From Jacaranda mimosifolia (lineage: Eukaryota; Streptophyta; Magnoliopsida; Lamiales; Bignoniaceae), in assembly GCA_018894105.1 (NCBI GenBank), contig CM032131.1, positions 2,506,501 to 2,570,500 on the forward strand: a stretch of DNA of 64,000 nt. Direction: 5' to 3'. The notes under the pieces were generated by a model. It was not told the DNA's origin. It searched no databases and saw nothing but the letters and a program-made list of their open reading frames with translations. Position 1 is the stretch's first letter; every line of letters begins with the position of its first letter. This document shows positions 1-10,511 of the stretch, piece by piece. Made by a program: the position numbers and the translations under genes.

Positions 1-430
1 TTATTACACTACTTTTCTATGTTAAATATTGTATTTGTTAAATTCAATACTTCGCTTTTCTATGTTAGATGTTGGATATATGTATTTTAGTACTTTGCTT
101 TTCTACTTTTCAGTACTTGCTCTTTTATGTAAATATTGGATTAGGCTATTTTAGTACTAAGTTGTTCTATGTGAAGCACTACATTTATTCATTTCAATAA
201 TTAGCTCTTCTATGTTAAAATAAATACTGAATTTGTTGGTTTTTCACTACTTAGATCTTCTAGTTTAAATACTGTATTTGGTCATTCCAGTACTTAACTC
301 TTCTACGTTAAATACTCGAATTGTTCATTTCAGTACCTAGCTCTGCCTTGTTGAATACTAAAATTGTTTATTTTAATACTTATTTCTTATATGTTAAATA
401 CTGGATTTGTTTATTTGAGTAGTTACACAC
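1..430. repeat. Degenerate ~43-bp minisatellite
   Basis: A core resembling tctatgttaaatact followed by ttcatttcagtactt recurs at about 16, 59, 102, 163, 209, 259, 302, 345 and 387, a spacing of roughly 43 bases. Copies are diverged and the array probably starts before the window. Each unit holds two tact words about 21 bases apart, so it can be read as a dimer of the ~21-bp unit seen downstream. No open frame survives across it. Confidence 0.75.
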
Positions 431-498
431 TAATACTGCAGTACTTTATCCTCAATTAATTCACCAACCAAGTAAAGGAAGAACCAACCATTAATACA

Positions 499-650
499 CC
501 TAATGTGATACATCAGCTAGGTCGTAGAAGGACATAAAGAATTTAATCTCGAATTGATGTTCGAGTTATCATTTGTAAACTTGTGGTAGAGGTGGTCATA
601 ATTGTCGTACATGCAAAGAAGTTGAAGTTTTGTACTATATTGTATTTTAA
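499..650 (+). pseudogene. Mutator-like (MULE/FAR1-type) transposase, C-terminal zinc-knuckle remnant
   Basis: A plus-strand reading of 511-580 gives LGRRRT, RI and SRIDVRVIICK separated by stop codons. A one-base shift then leads into CGRGGHNCRTCKE at 582-620 and a stop at 648. A basic GRxxxKRIxSR stretch followed by a CxxC-x3-GHNxRTC knuckle is the usual end of plant Mutator-like transposases. Two nonsense codons and the frameshift make it non-functional. The rest of the transposase would lie before the window or has been lost. The family call rests on the short knuckle and basic motif alone, so it is moderate. Confidence 0.6.
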
Positions 651-816
651 TTAGAGAATTTTTATAGAATTAGTTGTGTTGTATACTTTGTAAAATATGG
701 ACATATTGTACTATCATTTTAGTGTGAAAGGAATCTTGAATGAGTATTCGTTTTAGCTATTGGGAAGGTTTACGTTGGAGCTATTGTCTAGATTTATTTT
801 TTGTTTTATTAGAAAG
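651..816. other. AT-rich stretch without gene
   Basis: Sequence between the transposase remnant and the next repeat array. No coding or RNA signal seen. Confidence 0.5.
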
Positions 817-960
817 ATAAAACCTCATGTTAGTAAGGTAATACCTCATTTCAGCAAAATAATACTTCATTTTTGCAATAGAATGCTTGGTTTTAGAAGA
901 ATAATACCTCATATTCAGCATTTAATACTTCATCAAAGTGATTTTATACTTAAATGTTGC
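817..960. repeat. ~21-bp tandem repeat, taatacctcat type
   Basis: Units resembling taatacctcatttcagcaaa start at about 819, 839, 861, 882, 903, 926 and 945. About seven diverged copies of 20-22 bases are present. The small open frame over 760-1020 is a by-product of the repeat. Confidence 0.7.
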
Positions 961-1019
961 ATGTCTAATTTGCCTCCAATTACTAGAGAAACTACATATA
1001 AGACTATACGAAAATCATA

Positions 1020-4000
1020 AAATCATATTTTTTTATGAAATGATCTAGATACACGTGTTGAAATGGTTTGGAATAAAAATATCCACATCCAATCACTTGT
1101 GCTCTCATTCCTAGTAGTGTGAAACTATTCATGCATGGTATTGTAAATTCCTAATGTTCTGAGAATGATATGACATGATCTTATAATCATGGAATGGTCA
1201 GATTATGTGCTTAATTGAACTTGATCATTTATGTGTTGCAAATGATATCGAAAATATGGAAAAAAATACTCAGTATTGGCATTTATGTACTTAAGAACTG
1301 CGTTTATGTACTTAATTTGCAAATATTGTGTACCTATTATGCGAATTTCTGTACTTGCATTTTCAAAGGCCAAGTTAAGGCTCAATTCGATACGTAGAAC
1401 AACATATTAGGATACCTCTAATGCGACAAAATTGTGGTTTGTTGAAGAAATGGTGGTGATAGTACATGTTGAAATGGTTGGAAACTCAAACACCCATATC
1501 CAACCACTTGCACGCTAGTATAAACCATTGATGCATGATCCAAATGAATACTCCTGACACCACCATCGAAAATCAGTGAACCTATTAATGATTGTATGAG
1601 TACTAGGACTAATACGCCATAGTCTTATGATCATGCAACGGTCAGATTATGCCAAATTAAACTTGATCCCTTATGTACTGAGAATGATATTGCAAATACG
1701 AAAAAAAGTACCCAGTATTGGCATTTATATATTCTAGAACTGCATTTATGTACTTAATTTGCAAATATTGTGTACTTATTATGTGTTTTTCTGTACTTGC
1801 TTTTCCAAAGGCCAAGTTGAGGCTCAATTCAATATGTGGAACAATACATAAGACACCATAATATGACAAAACCATAGTTTGTTGAAGAAATGGTTGTGAT
1901 AGTACATGTTGAAATGGTTGGAAACTTAAACATCCACATCCAACCACTTACGCTTTTATTCATAGTAGTATAAACCATTGATGTATCGGCCAAATGAATC
2001 CTCTCGACACCATCATAAAAAATTAGTGAACCTATCATGACTATATAAGTTCTAAGATTAATACGCCATGGTCTTATGATCATGCAATGGCCAAATTAGG
2101 CAAAATTGAACTCGATCCCTTATGTGCTGAGAATGATACTGGAAATTCAAGAAAAAGTATCCAGTATTAGCATTTATGTACTCCAAAATTATGTTTATGT
2201 ACTCCAAAATTATGTTTATGTACTTAATTTGCAAATATTGTGTACCTATTATGTGTGTTTTTGTATTTGCTTTTCCAAAGGCCGAGTTGATGCTCAATTC
2301 GATGCATGGAACAACATAAAAGACACCATAACACGACAAAAGCATGGTTTTTTGAAGAAATGGTCGTGATAGTACGGTTGAAATGGTTGGAAACTCAAAC
2401 ACTCATATCCAACCACTTGCGCGCTAATATAAACCATTGATGCATGAGCCAAATGAATACTCTCGACACCACCAAAATCAGTGAACTTATCATGACTATA
2501 TGAGTCCTAAGACTAATACGCCATGGTCTTATAATCACGTAATGGCCAGATTAGGCCGAATTGAACTAGATGCCTTATGTACTGAGAATGATACTCGAAG
2601 TACAAAAAAAAGTATCCAGTATTGGCATTTATGTACTCCACAACTACGTTTATGTACTTAATTTGCAAATATTATATAGTTATTATGCGTGTTGCTGTAC
2701 TTGCTTTTCTAAAGACCGAGTTGAGGCTCAATTCAAACCGTGGAACAATACATAAGATACCATAACGCGACAAAATCATGGTTTGTTGAAGAAATAGTCG
2801 TGATAGTACGTGTTGAAATGGTTGGGAACTCAAACACCTATATCCAACCACTTGCGCTCTCATTCATAGTAATATAAATCATTGATGCATGAGCTAAATA
2901 AAACCTCCCGACACCACCATCAAAAACCAATGAACCTATCATAATCATATGAGTCCTAGGACTAATATGTCATGGTCTTATGATCATGCAATAGCCAAAT
3001 TAGGTCGAATTGAAAAAAAACTTGGTCACTTATGTGTTGAGAATGATATCCAAAACCCACAAAAATTGCCTAATTTTGGCATTTATGTACTTTAGAACTG
3101 TATTTATGTATTGAATTCGCCCTATTTGTATACTTATTTTGTGTGTTTCTATATTTACTTTTGCAAAGGCCGCATTTAGGTTCAATTCAGTGATTGGAAC
3201 AACACATAAGACACTCTAATATAATAAAATCATCTTTTCTTCAAATAATGCTTATGATAGTATATGTTGAAATGGTTGGGAACACAAACACTCACATCTA
3301 ACCACTTTGTTCTCATTCATATTAGTATAAATCATTAATGCATGAGCTAAATGAATCCAATGGCTTATATAATTAAATTCAATTTAATCTCTTATATTCT
3401 GAGAAAGATACTAAAAATAGACAAAAAATACTGAATTTTTGATATTTTGATATTGTATCTTTACATTTTATACTAAATTCACCTTGTGCTATACTTATTT
3501 GGCGCGTTTTTGTACTTGCTTTTTTTTGACCAAATTTACCCGAATTCTATATGTGAAACAACGCATAAAACTCTCTAATACAATAAAATCATATTTCTTC
3601 AAGTAACGATTGTAATAATATATGTGCAAATGATTGAGAACACAAATACCCATTTCTAGCTACTTGTGTTCTCATTCATACTAGTTTAAACCATCATCAT
3701 ATGAGGCAAATATATCCTTCCGATATCACCATCGAAAGCCAATAAACCTCTCATAACTATATCGATCCTAGGACTAATAAATCATGGTATGATAATAATG
3801 CAATGGCTTAACTAATTAAATTCAACTTAATCTTCTATGCACTAAGAATGATACTATAAATAGACAAAAAATACTGATTTTTGGGATTTTTATACTAGAT
3901 CTTTACATTTTGTATTGAAATTGTCTTATTCTGTACTCATTTGGCGTGTTTCTGTACTTACTTTTCCTTCAGCTGAATTTGTGTCAATTCAATATGTGAA

Positions 4001-4450
4001 ATAACATGGAAGACCCTCTAATACAATAAAATTATGTTTTATTCAAGTAATGGTCGTGATAATATATGTGCAAATGGTTGGGAACACAAATACCCACATC
4101 CGACCATTTGTGTTCTCATTTATACTAATGTAAAGCATTGATTTATGTGGTAAATGTTATTTTGATATCACTATCAGAAAGCTAACAATAAATCATGAGT
4201 ATATCTATTGTTGGACTGAAAAATAATGGTTTGATTATAAAAAAATAACTTAAATAATTAAATTCAACTTAATTTCTAATGTGTTAACTAAAGAATGATA
4301 CCATATACTGAGAAAACAATACCATTTTTTTAATTCTAGCAGTTGATTCTGAATATATTATACATGATTTTCATAATTTAGTATGTGTTTAGAGTGTTTT
4401 TATAGTTGCTTTTTCTTTTGGCCAAATTTAGCTTGTTAGTGTTGCATTAG
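1020..4450. repeat. Tandem array of ~440-bp units, eight copies
   Basis: The marker ttgaaatggttgg (or gtgcaaatggttgg) occurs at about 1058, 1469, 1909, 2378, 2813, 3267, 3625 and 4069, giving spacings of 411, 440, 469, 435, 454, 358 and 444. Other landmarks recur in phase, such as cattgatgcatgagc, cgccatggtcttatgatcatgcaatgg and gtactt-rich segments. The central copies (1469-2813) are the most alike and copies decay towards 4450. The longest spacing is explained by an extra 21-base duplication at 2176-2218. Each unit contains a run of about five 21-base subunits starting with gtac or tact. Short frames open on both strands in every copy are repeat by-products, not genes. Confidence 0.9.
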
Positions 4451-4925
4451 AAATTATTAGCATTGGTATGCATATATAATGCTATATATGCCTTAAAAAT
4501 TACTAATGTATCAATAATTTATAATTACATGTTTAGTCACAATATTAACATTCATATCAATTTTGATATGAAAAGTTTTCTTAATTTTAGCATATACGAC
4601 GAGCATCCATAAAATTCAAATAACGAGCATCCATATTATTTAAATTACTTTACAAATTAGAAACATCCCATATCATCAGCCAAATACTCAATATGAATAC
4701 TAAATTTTCCTAATAATAATAATCCAAACATCAACATTCAACATAAAATGGAGCAAAATGTGTTCATGAGTCAAAATTGTTGCCCTCTACAAATCCTACC
4801 TCGATCGGGACAATAGTTTCCTCATTTTTATCCTACAAAATATAGAATGTACAATCAACAATCGCGTATCTAAAAATAAGTATAAATAAAAGATGTGAAC
4901 ATTTCAACATATATAATTAAGGTTC
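4451..4925. other. AT-rich region; possible decayed terminal exon on the minus strand
   Basis: Mostly featureless. On the minus strand a tattttgtag acceptor-like site near 4840 is followed by a short open stretch (DKNEETIVPIEVGF and a few more residues) ending in TGA near 4776. This is too short to name. Confidence 0.3.
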
Positions 4926-5012
4926 GGGTACTGCAAACACAATTAAAAAGTACTGAAGTTTGCATTTGGTACTATAATTATTTAAACATAATACTGAAAT
5001 CATAATTTGGAA
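4926..5012. repeat. ~21-bp tact-anchored repeat, four copies
   Basis: The word gtactg or atactg recurs at steps of about 22, 20, 22 and 20 bases, from gtactgcaaacac to atactgaaatcat. It has the same spacing and anchor as the arrays at 817-960 and inside the 440-bp units. Confidence 0.55.
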
Positions 5013-5031
5013 TGGATGAAACTAAATATAT

Positions 5032-5291
5032 GATAATCAAATTAGAGTTCCTAAAAAACAGAACCAATATGCATTAACTAAAATGATAGGAAAAACAAAC
5101 AAATTTAAGATTTTTTTTTAATCTCACAACCAAGAAATCTATGTGAAAATAAAATATAGATGACAATCAAATTATGGTTCCTAAAAAGCAAAAAACCAAT
5201 ATGCATTAACTAAAATGACAAGTAAAACAAACAAATTTAAGAAATTAATTTTCAACCTTGCAACCATAAATTCTATATGAAAATAAAAATC
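5032..5291. repeat. Two-copy direct repeat, period 130 bp
   Basis: The segment starting gataatcaaattagagttcc at 5032 is repeated as gacaatcaaattatggttcc at 5162. Both run through ccaatatgcattaactaaa and aacaaatttaag in the same order. No coding sense is apparent. Confidence 0.8.
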
Positions 5292-5702
5292 TTCTTGCTA
5301 AAGTGAAATACTTTATCCAATCTCTAAAAAATTGGGTAAAATTGAAAGTCTTCTTTTCTTGGGCAACAACAATGGTGGACGAAAAGTTGAGAAATGAGAG
5401 AAAGCAATACACAAGAAGATGGGAAATAACAGTAATAAGAAATTTAGAAGTGGAGGAAAAAAAAAAAAGAAAATGTGAAATGAAGAAGAAAACGTGAAAG
5501 ACAGATTAGAAAATGTGGAAGATAAACATAATGTTGGGGTTTTGTGGTTTTAAATTGAAGACATGGGCATTTTAGTATTTTTGATATAAGTGAGGAGTAC
5601 TCAAAGTTTAATATTGAAATAGGAAGTGTAGACAAAGAAAAAACATGTGGCGACTAAACACAAAAGTAAAGTTAGGTTTGGAAATTTAATGCCAGTTAAC
5701 CC
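5292..5702 (-). mobile_element. Possible right end (TIR region) of the Mutator-like element
   Basis: Read on the minus strand from about 5702, the sequence begins gggttaactggcattaaat and contains aaaatactaaaatgcccatg, a style common in long Mutator-like terminal inverted repeats. It is followed by a pyrimidine-rich stretch that could be a leader. The partner terminus would lie before the window and no target duplication can be checked, so this is an inference from style. Confidence 0.3.
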
Positions 5703-6846
5703 TTAATTTATTTGTAGGAATAGAAAAAATAAGTTATTATATTTGCATGAGGTGGATTACCTCAAATAATACTTGGAATTCTTTATAAAATCCTAAAATT
5801 AACATGTTTATTTATTATTTGGTATGCCACAAATTTGTCCAAAATTTTTTATTATTGTGATTGTGGGCGTATGCTCTATTTTTACAATTTAAGCTATTTC
5901 TACCCTTTTAAAAATAATAATTTTACTTTTTTGCACATTAATTCACAATAGAGCAAACCACGTAAATGATCCCTAATGACTAATGTATACCTTTTGAATA
6001 ATTTTAGTTCTTAATTTTTAAATCATGACCTTACAGTCCTCAAGTTATAATTTAGCTTCATATTGATTCCAAAATAAATTTTCAATGGAATCTGGCCGAA
6101 TATTTGCTTGCCTAATGTGTCAAATGACCAAATTAAATTTTTTATCTATAATTTAGTCCCTATTTCTCAATTTGTCCCTAAACAAAGAAGGAATTGAACC
6201 TCATATAATTTAAAATATATTTTATTTTTTAGTAAAATAAATAAGTTAAAAACACAAGCCTTGTTTATTTACAAACTCTCAAAATATTTCTTAACTCTCA
6301 AAATTTAAATAAACAAATCATCAATTTATTATATTTTCCAATTCTATTTTTCAAAACATACAAAATAATTCCCAAAATACTCTTAAAATTCACCTTAAAA
6401 TCCATTCCCCAATACTATACCCTAAATTCATCATTACAAATATATATACATACACCAATCACACAATCTATGTACACACATTTATAAATAATATCAAAAT
6501 ATCTATTTCACACCAACAACCCAATTAAAAAGTCATTGATGTACTCCCAAAATATTCTCCACCTACCACCCAAAATACAAGCAAACAACCATCACATTCC
6601 TAAACTCCACTTCCCAAAAATCATTCTCCTAAAATATTTTGACAAACTGCCTCGCAATGTAAACAAACAAGCCCACAACATCTCTAGAACACCACTATTC
6701 CTGTTGTAAATAAAGATTATATGTTGCTTCTATACTTCAACATGTGTAGAATGTGTCTCTTTTCTTTTAATTGAGTGATTGGTGCTGTACCATTCAAATG
6801 CATGTTGAAATAGAAGTGAGAAACATTCTCACTTTGCTTTGTAATC
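5703..6846. other. AT-rich spacer
   Basis: No gene, RNA or element end recognised. Runs of A or T and short cttaattt-type words only. Confidence 0.5.
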
Positions 6847-6851
6847 ATATT

Positions 6852-7313
6852 TGATGCTAAAATAAAAATATGAAACACTAATCAAAGATCAAAGCCCCCC
6901 CCTCCCAAAAAAAAACTCACTTTAATTTTCTGTCAACAGCTGATAATTTGTATTCTACGTATTGCATTATGGTTTAAATATGGCCTAACATCCGCTACTT
7001 GGGCTTAACCACCCACTATCACTATCATGGGTTTAACTAGATACCATGATCTCAATGGCCCTATAGCCTATTGACACGTGTAACCCCATTTTCAAGCATT
7101 CTCATCTTTGCAGCTCGGACCTTTGAACCCAGTGTGGCCTAAACTTAAGTTCAGCCTTTTATACATCCAAAGGAATTCTACTCCAATCATTAGCTCGGCT
7201 GACGTCATAAGTCCATATTTTTACTACAAATTGCCTCTGCTAGATTTTGGATTTAACTGCTTAATTCAGCTCGGGCACTTGGTTCAAGTTGACCCCTATG
7301 ATATACACCATCA
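6852..7313 (-). repeat. Element A 3' LTR
   Basis: 462 bp, TGATG...CATCA. It aligns along its length with 16914-17372, sharing for example gtattctacgtatt, cttaaccacccactatca and tatacaccatca. A C-run followed by an A-run at 6895-6915 corresponds to the poly-A tract of the other LTR. Confidence 0.9.
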
Positions 7314-7330
7314 TCGCGTCCCCCTTCAAA
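7314..7330 (-). other. Element A polypurine tract
   Basis: On the minus strand the bases directly before the 3' LTR read gaagggggacgcga, a purine-rich primer site for plus-strand DNA synthesis. Its position abutting TGATGG supports the LTR boundary. No clear tRNA primer site was found next to the 5' LTR, where the first bases are attagagacatctg. Confidence 0.65.
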
Positions 7331-7670
7331 ATAGTTCAAAAATTATTTTGAACTTAAAGTAGGGTCTGTGTTGAACCAGTGGTCGAGCTATTTCATAAGC
7401 TATTTAAACTGAGCCATTTTGCTTCATTCAGTGACTGAGCTATCCATCACTCGCATTAATCTAATTAATTGTCAAGCCATTTGGCATCCGAATGAACATT
7501 CCATCTATGAAAATCTAATAAACACTTTAAATTTTCATAAAAGTTGTGCCCACCTTTCTCTTCCTACATTTAGTGCTGCCAACTACATTAAATGAACCTC
7601 TCTATCGCTTCTGCCATGTGCACGGTTGGTTTTAATTTTAAATTAGGGCCTCTTGGCCTCCCTCCCAGAG

Positions 7671-7684
7671 TATTATAAATATGG
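7671..7684 (+). promoter_or_regulatory. TATA box of the antisense gene in element A
   Basis: The word tattataaatatgg stands about 25-35 bp before a pyrimidine-rich leader (catcatctcatctcctctttc). An apparent short leader intron follows: donor ccag|gttctc near 7829 and acceptor tttttgtag at 7887. The extra-gene start codon is at 7927. The architecture is that of an ordinary plant core promoter, pointing opposite to gag-pol. Confidence 0.6.
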
Positions 7685-7926
7685 CCTGGCATTTCCATCA
7701 TCTCATCTCCTCTTTCGACTTCTTTGCCAACCTCTAGTCTTTTCTAGAAATTTCTATCGCTGCTCTCGTCGTGTGCCTCTAATCCTCTGCTCCTACTATT
7801 TCACATATCGCTATTCAAGATGAGTCCAGGTTCTCTTTGAAACTTTAACGTTTATTTTCCTTTTTACTTCTCCAATTGTTTTTGTAGTTTTACTACCAGA
7901 ATCGTTAGGCAAATTTATTGTGTAAA

Positions 7927-9869
7927 ATGTCTTCTCCCGATTAGAGTTTAGATTCAACTAACATTTCATTTGAGTCGAGTAGGGATTGGGATTTTGAAGA
8001 TTCTGCCTTTAGCATAAACCCAAAAATAATGAAGGAATTGAGAAACCGATGATAAATGCAAAGCTGCTTTATTGTGGGTGTATTATTTTAGGATAACTAG
8101 GCACAAGAGTCACAAGCTTAGAGAAGTTATGGCATTCTAGCGGAATATTTGATAGTTGTACCTAGGTCCTCAAATTGGCTGCATCTATCTATAGCAGGTT
8201 TTCATTACTTCTATATCGAATAGATGCATGGTGGATGGTGATTTCCTTTGCCAGAGTTATTTATGTTGATCTCTATAGGATTAGGTATTCCTCTTAACTA
8301 ATTCACACCCAACTCTTTTAAGCTAATGATAGGTTTTATCATTTAGTGCAGACTCCTTCAAATCGAACATACTACTGCATTATTTCACTCTTTTTTCCAC
8401 CCTTAATCTTTGGGTCATGGCTTGTTTTACCTTACATCCCGAGAAGATGTTCGTTTTTTATCTAAGTATTCCACTTATGTAAAGTAGTAGAAAGAACAAT
8501 ACTTGTTCATATCCTCGGTCGAACTATGGGCTTCCCTACTACTTGGATAGAAAGCCTTCCCCACGAAAGCTCGTCCCATAATCTGCACTACCCATCTGGC
8601 TGGAGACAGCTTTTAGACATGCTTAATTAATAGTTGTTAGTTACAACTTTCTTATTTAGAAAAACTATACCACTTTACCCTCAATCCCAAAGCAGAGGAA
8701 CTCCTCAAGCCTTTTAGTATTTACTTGACTTAAAAGAGATTTTACCTTGATTCATAAGTTGGTTAGCTAACACACACTTGTCTTTGTAGAGAGACTATCT
8801 TCAAGGCTTTCCTCTTAGCCGCGGTTGTTGATCAACCAGGGAGACAGAAAAACAATTGCCACCCGAAATGCTCTAGTGGCGCTAGCTCTTCTAAGAGATT
8901 AGTGGCCACCGAGGTTTCTACAAAGAAATGTCCATCTCCACCTCCTAAGGCTCCTGTTCCAAAAAGGTGCCCAATGCCACTTCCTAAGATGATAGTAATT
9001 CTTGCAGAGAATGAAGCCATTCCTAAGGAACCTAGCTTGTTGAATTTGTGGAGGAGTTGCCCAAATGCCTATTTGATGGCTGGTAGTTCAATTTTGACTA
9101 ACGCATCTCACTCCTTAGACTCAGACTACTTAAGAGGTTTATCAACTAGTTTAGATCGGCAACAAGTTGATGATATGCCATTTGATAACCTCAAAGCTCA
9201 GTTTGTCTCCTATCTTTCCAACGTATATGAAAATTTTTCCTTTAGTTATTTTGTTAAGAGGCTTATGCTTATTTCATTCAAGCGAGTATCATGGTTAGGG
9301 GCATCCTGATTTGGTAGGAGGGAGAACAACAGAAGTTAGAAACTAAAAGGAGAAATTTATCAACTAAACTGAACGAACTTTAATTTGAAGTGAACAAATC
9401 TAATGATCTGAAAGGATAGTTTACGTCCAATCGGGAAAAGTATGATGAAACAATAGCTGCTCTATCTAAGCTTGAGACAAAGGTAGTCGAGCTGTTAGCA
9501 TAGCAGGAGGAGGTATTGGAGGTAGCCAAAGAAGATGGCTATCATGAAGGGATGGATTCCTTTTTTGAGGTGCGTTAGAATACTGAAGAGGACAAAGCTT
9601 TTTTGGAAGTTTTTTGGCAGTCTCACCTTACAAAATTCCTGAAGAGCAACGCGTTTAAACAAATATTGGTTAATAAGGCATTGAAGTATTATTATCATGG
9701 CATTAGCACTTGCACTGATCAATTAGAAATGAAGGGCATATTGAGGCTGGGCCAACTAGGTGAGAATATTGATTGTATCTATGGGCTACAAACATTACCC
9801 TCAGATTCTGAAGATGAGGGAGAGGCCAATGCAGCAGCTAAGACTCCTTTGACCGAGCTACCTAGCTAA
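7927..9869 (+). pseudogene. Antisense extra ORF (aORF) of Tat element A, putative gypsy-type transposon protein
   Basis: The reading starts MSSPD at 7927 and is acidic and serine-rich. Between about 8230 and 8640 it shows a conserved core: LPELFMLISIGLGIPL, PNSFKLMIGF, a cysteine-leucine stretch, LFHSFFHP, GHGLFYLTSRED and ELWAFPTTWIESLP. This is the pattern of the plant domain known as putative gypsy type transposon. The open segment 8902-9309 is proline/lysine-rich and then hydrophobic. 9340-9600 is coiled-coil-like, and 9603-9869 ends in an acidic tail (DSEDEGEANAAAK). Several stops and frame changes break it. In Tat elements this gene lies antisense between integrase and 3' LTR, exactly as here. 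Its biochemical role is not known. Minus-strand frames over the same interval are shadows. Confidence 0.75.
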
Positions 9870-10140
9870 GATGATTTGCCACCTGATGTTAAACGCCAGT
9901 CGAGACAGTGGATCTCCGCACAGTGCAGGTTCACCAAACCCACCATCTACTTGAAAATGTAATATTATAGGAATATCTAGTGCTGTATTAGGAAGCGAAA
10001 ACTTCTTGCACTCATGCTGCTTATTTTGGATGTATTTTGGCTGTAATATTTAAGATTTGGAAGATTGCTTCCATCTTTATATAAGGTTGAGCTGCATACT
10101 ATAGATTTTATGGGAATCATTTTGAGCTAATTATTTGTAT
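9870..10140. other. 3' flank of the aORF
   Basis: Non-coding sequence following the aORF stop, probably its 3' untranslated region. AT-rich words near 9960 could serve as polyadenylation signals. Nothing else seen. Confidence 0.4.
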
Positions 10141-10163
10141 CTCTCTCTCTCTCTCTCTCTCTC
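10141..10163. repeat. (CT)n microsatellite
   Basis: Uninterrupted ct dinucleotides between the aORF 3' flank and the 44-bp repeats. Confidence 0.95.
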
Positions 10164-10180
10164 AGAGATCTTTTATAGAA

Positions 10181-10380
10181 GCTTATTCAAGCTAAGTGTT
10201 GAGAGACATTCATTATTTTGTAGAGGTTGATTCTAGCAGAGTTCTAAGACATCCATATCTTTGTTTAGTTTGTCTGAGCGAAATGCTTGAGAAAAAATTC
10301 ATCCTTTTGTAGAAAAGCTCATTCGAGCAAAATGCTGAGATATTAGTCTCTGTAATTGGCTCATTTAAGCCGAATGCCAT
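10181..10380. repeat. ~44-bp tandem repeat in the element A 3' region
   Basis: Units resembling gctcattcgagcaaaatgctgaga start at about 10181, 10225, 10269, 10317 and 10359, with steps of 44, 44, 48 and 42. Tat-type elements are known to carry variable tandem repeats in this part of the element, between integrase and 3' LTR. Confidence 0.75.
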
Positions 10381-10511
10381 TTTTTTTATATACATTCGCT
10401 TAGGTGTGTGATGAAAGAAACACTTTGTATTAAGAATAACCACGAGACAATTCAATAAAGCTAAACATGAAAATAGTGCTAAAACGAACTACGAAAACAA
10501 ATGAAATTACA

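Noticed and set aside
1203..2863. Family of similar 60-110 residue frames on both strands
   Set aside because: They repeat with the 440-bp tandem unit. Copies are broken at different points and none has a consistent start or stop.
9495..9722. Minus-strand frame inside the aORF region
   Set aside because: Shadow of the plus-strand aORF, whose reading matches the expected coiled-coil and acidic tail.
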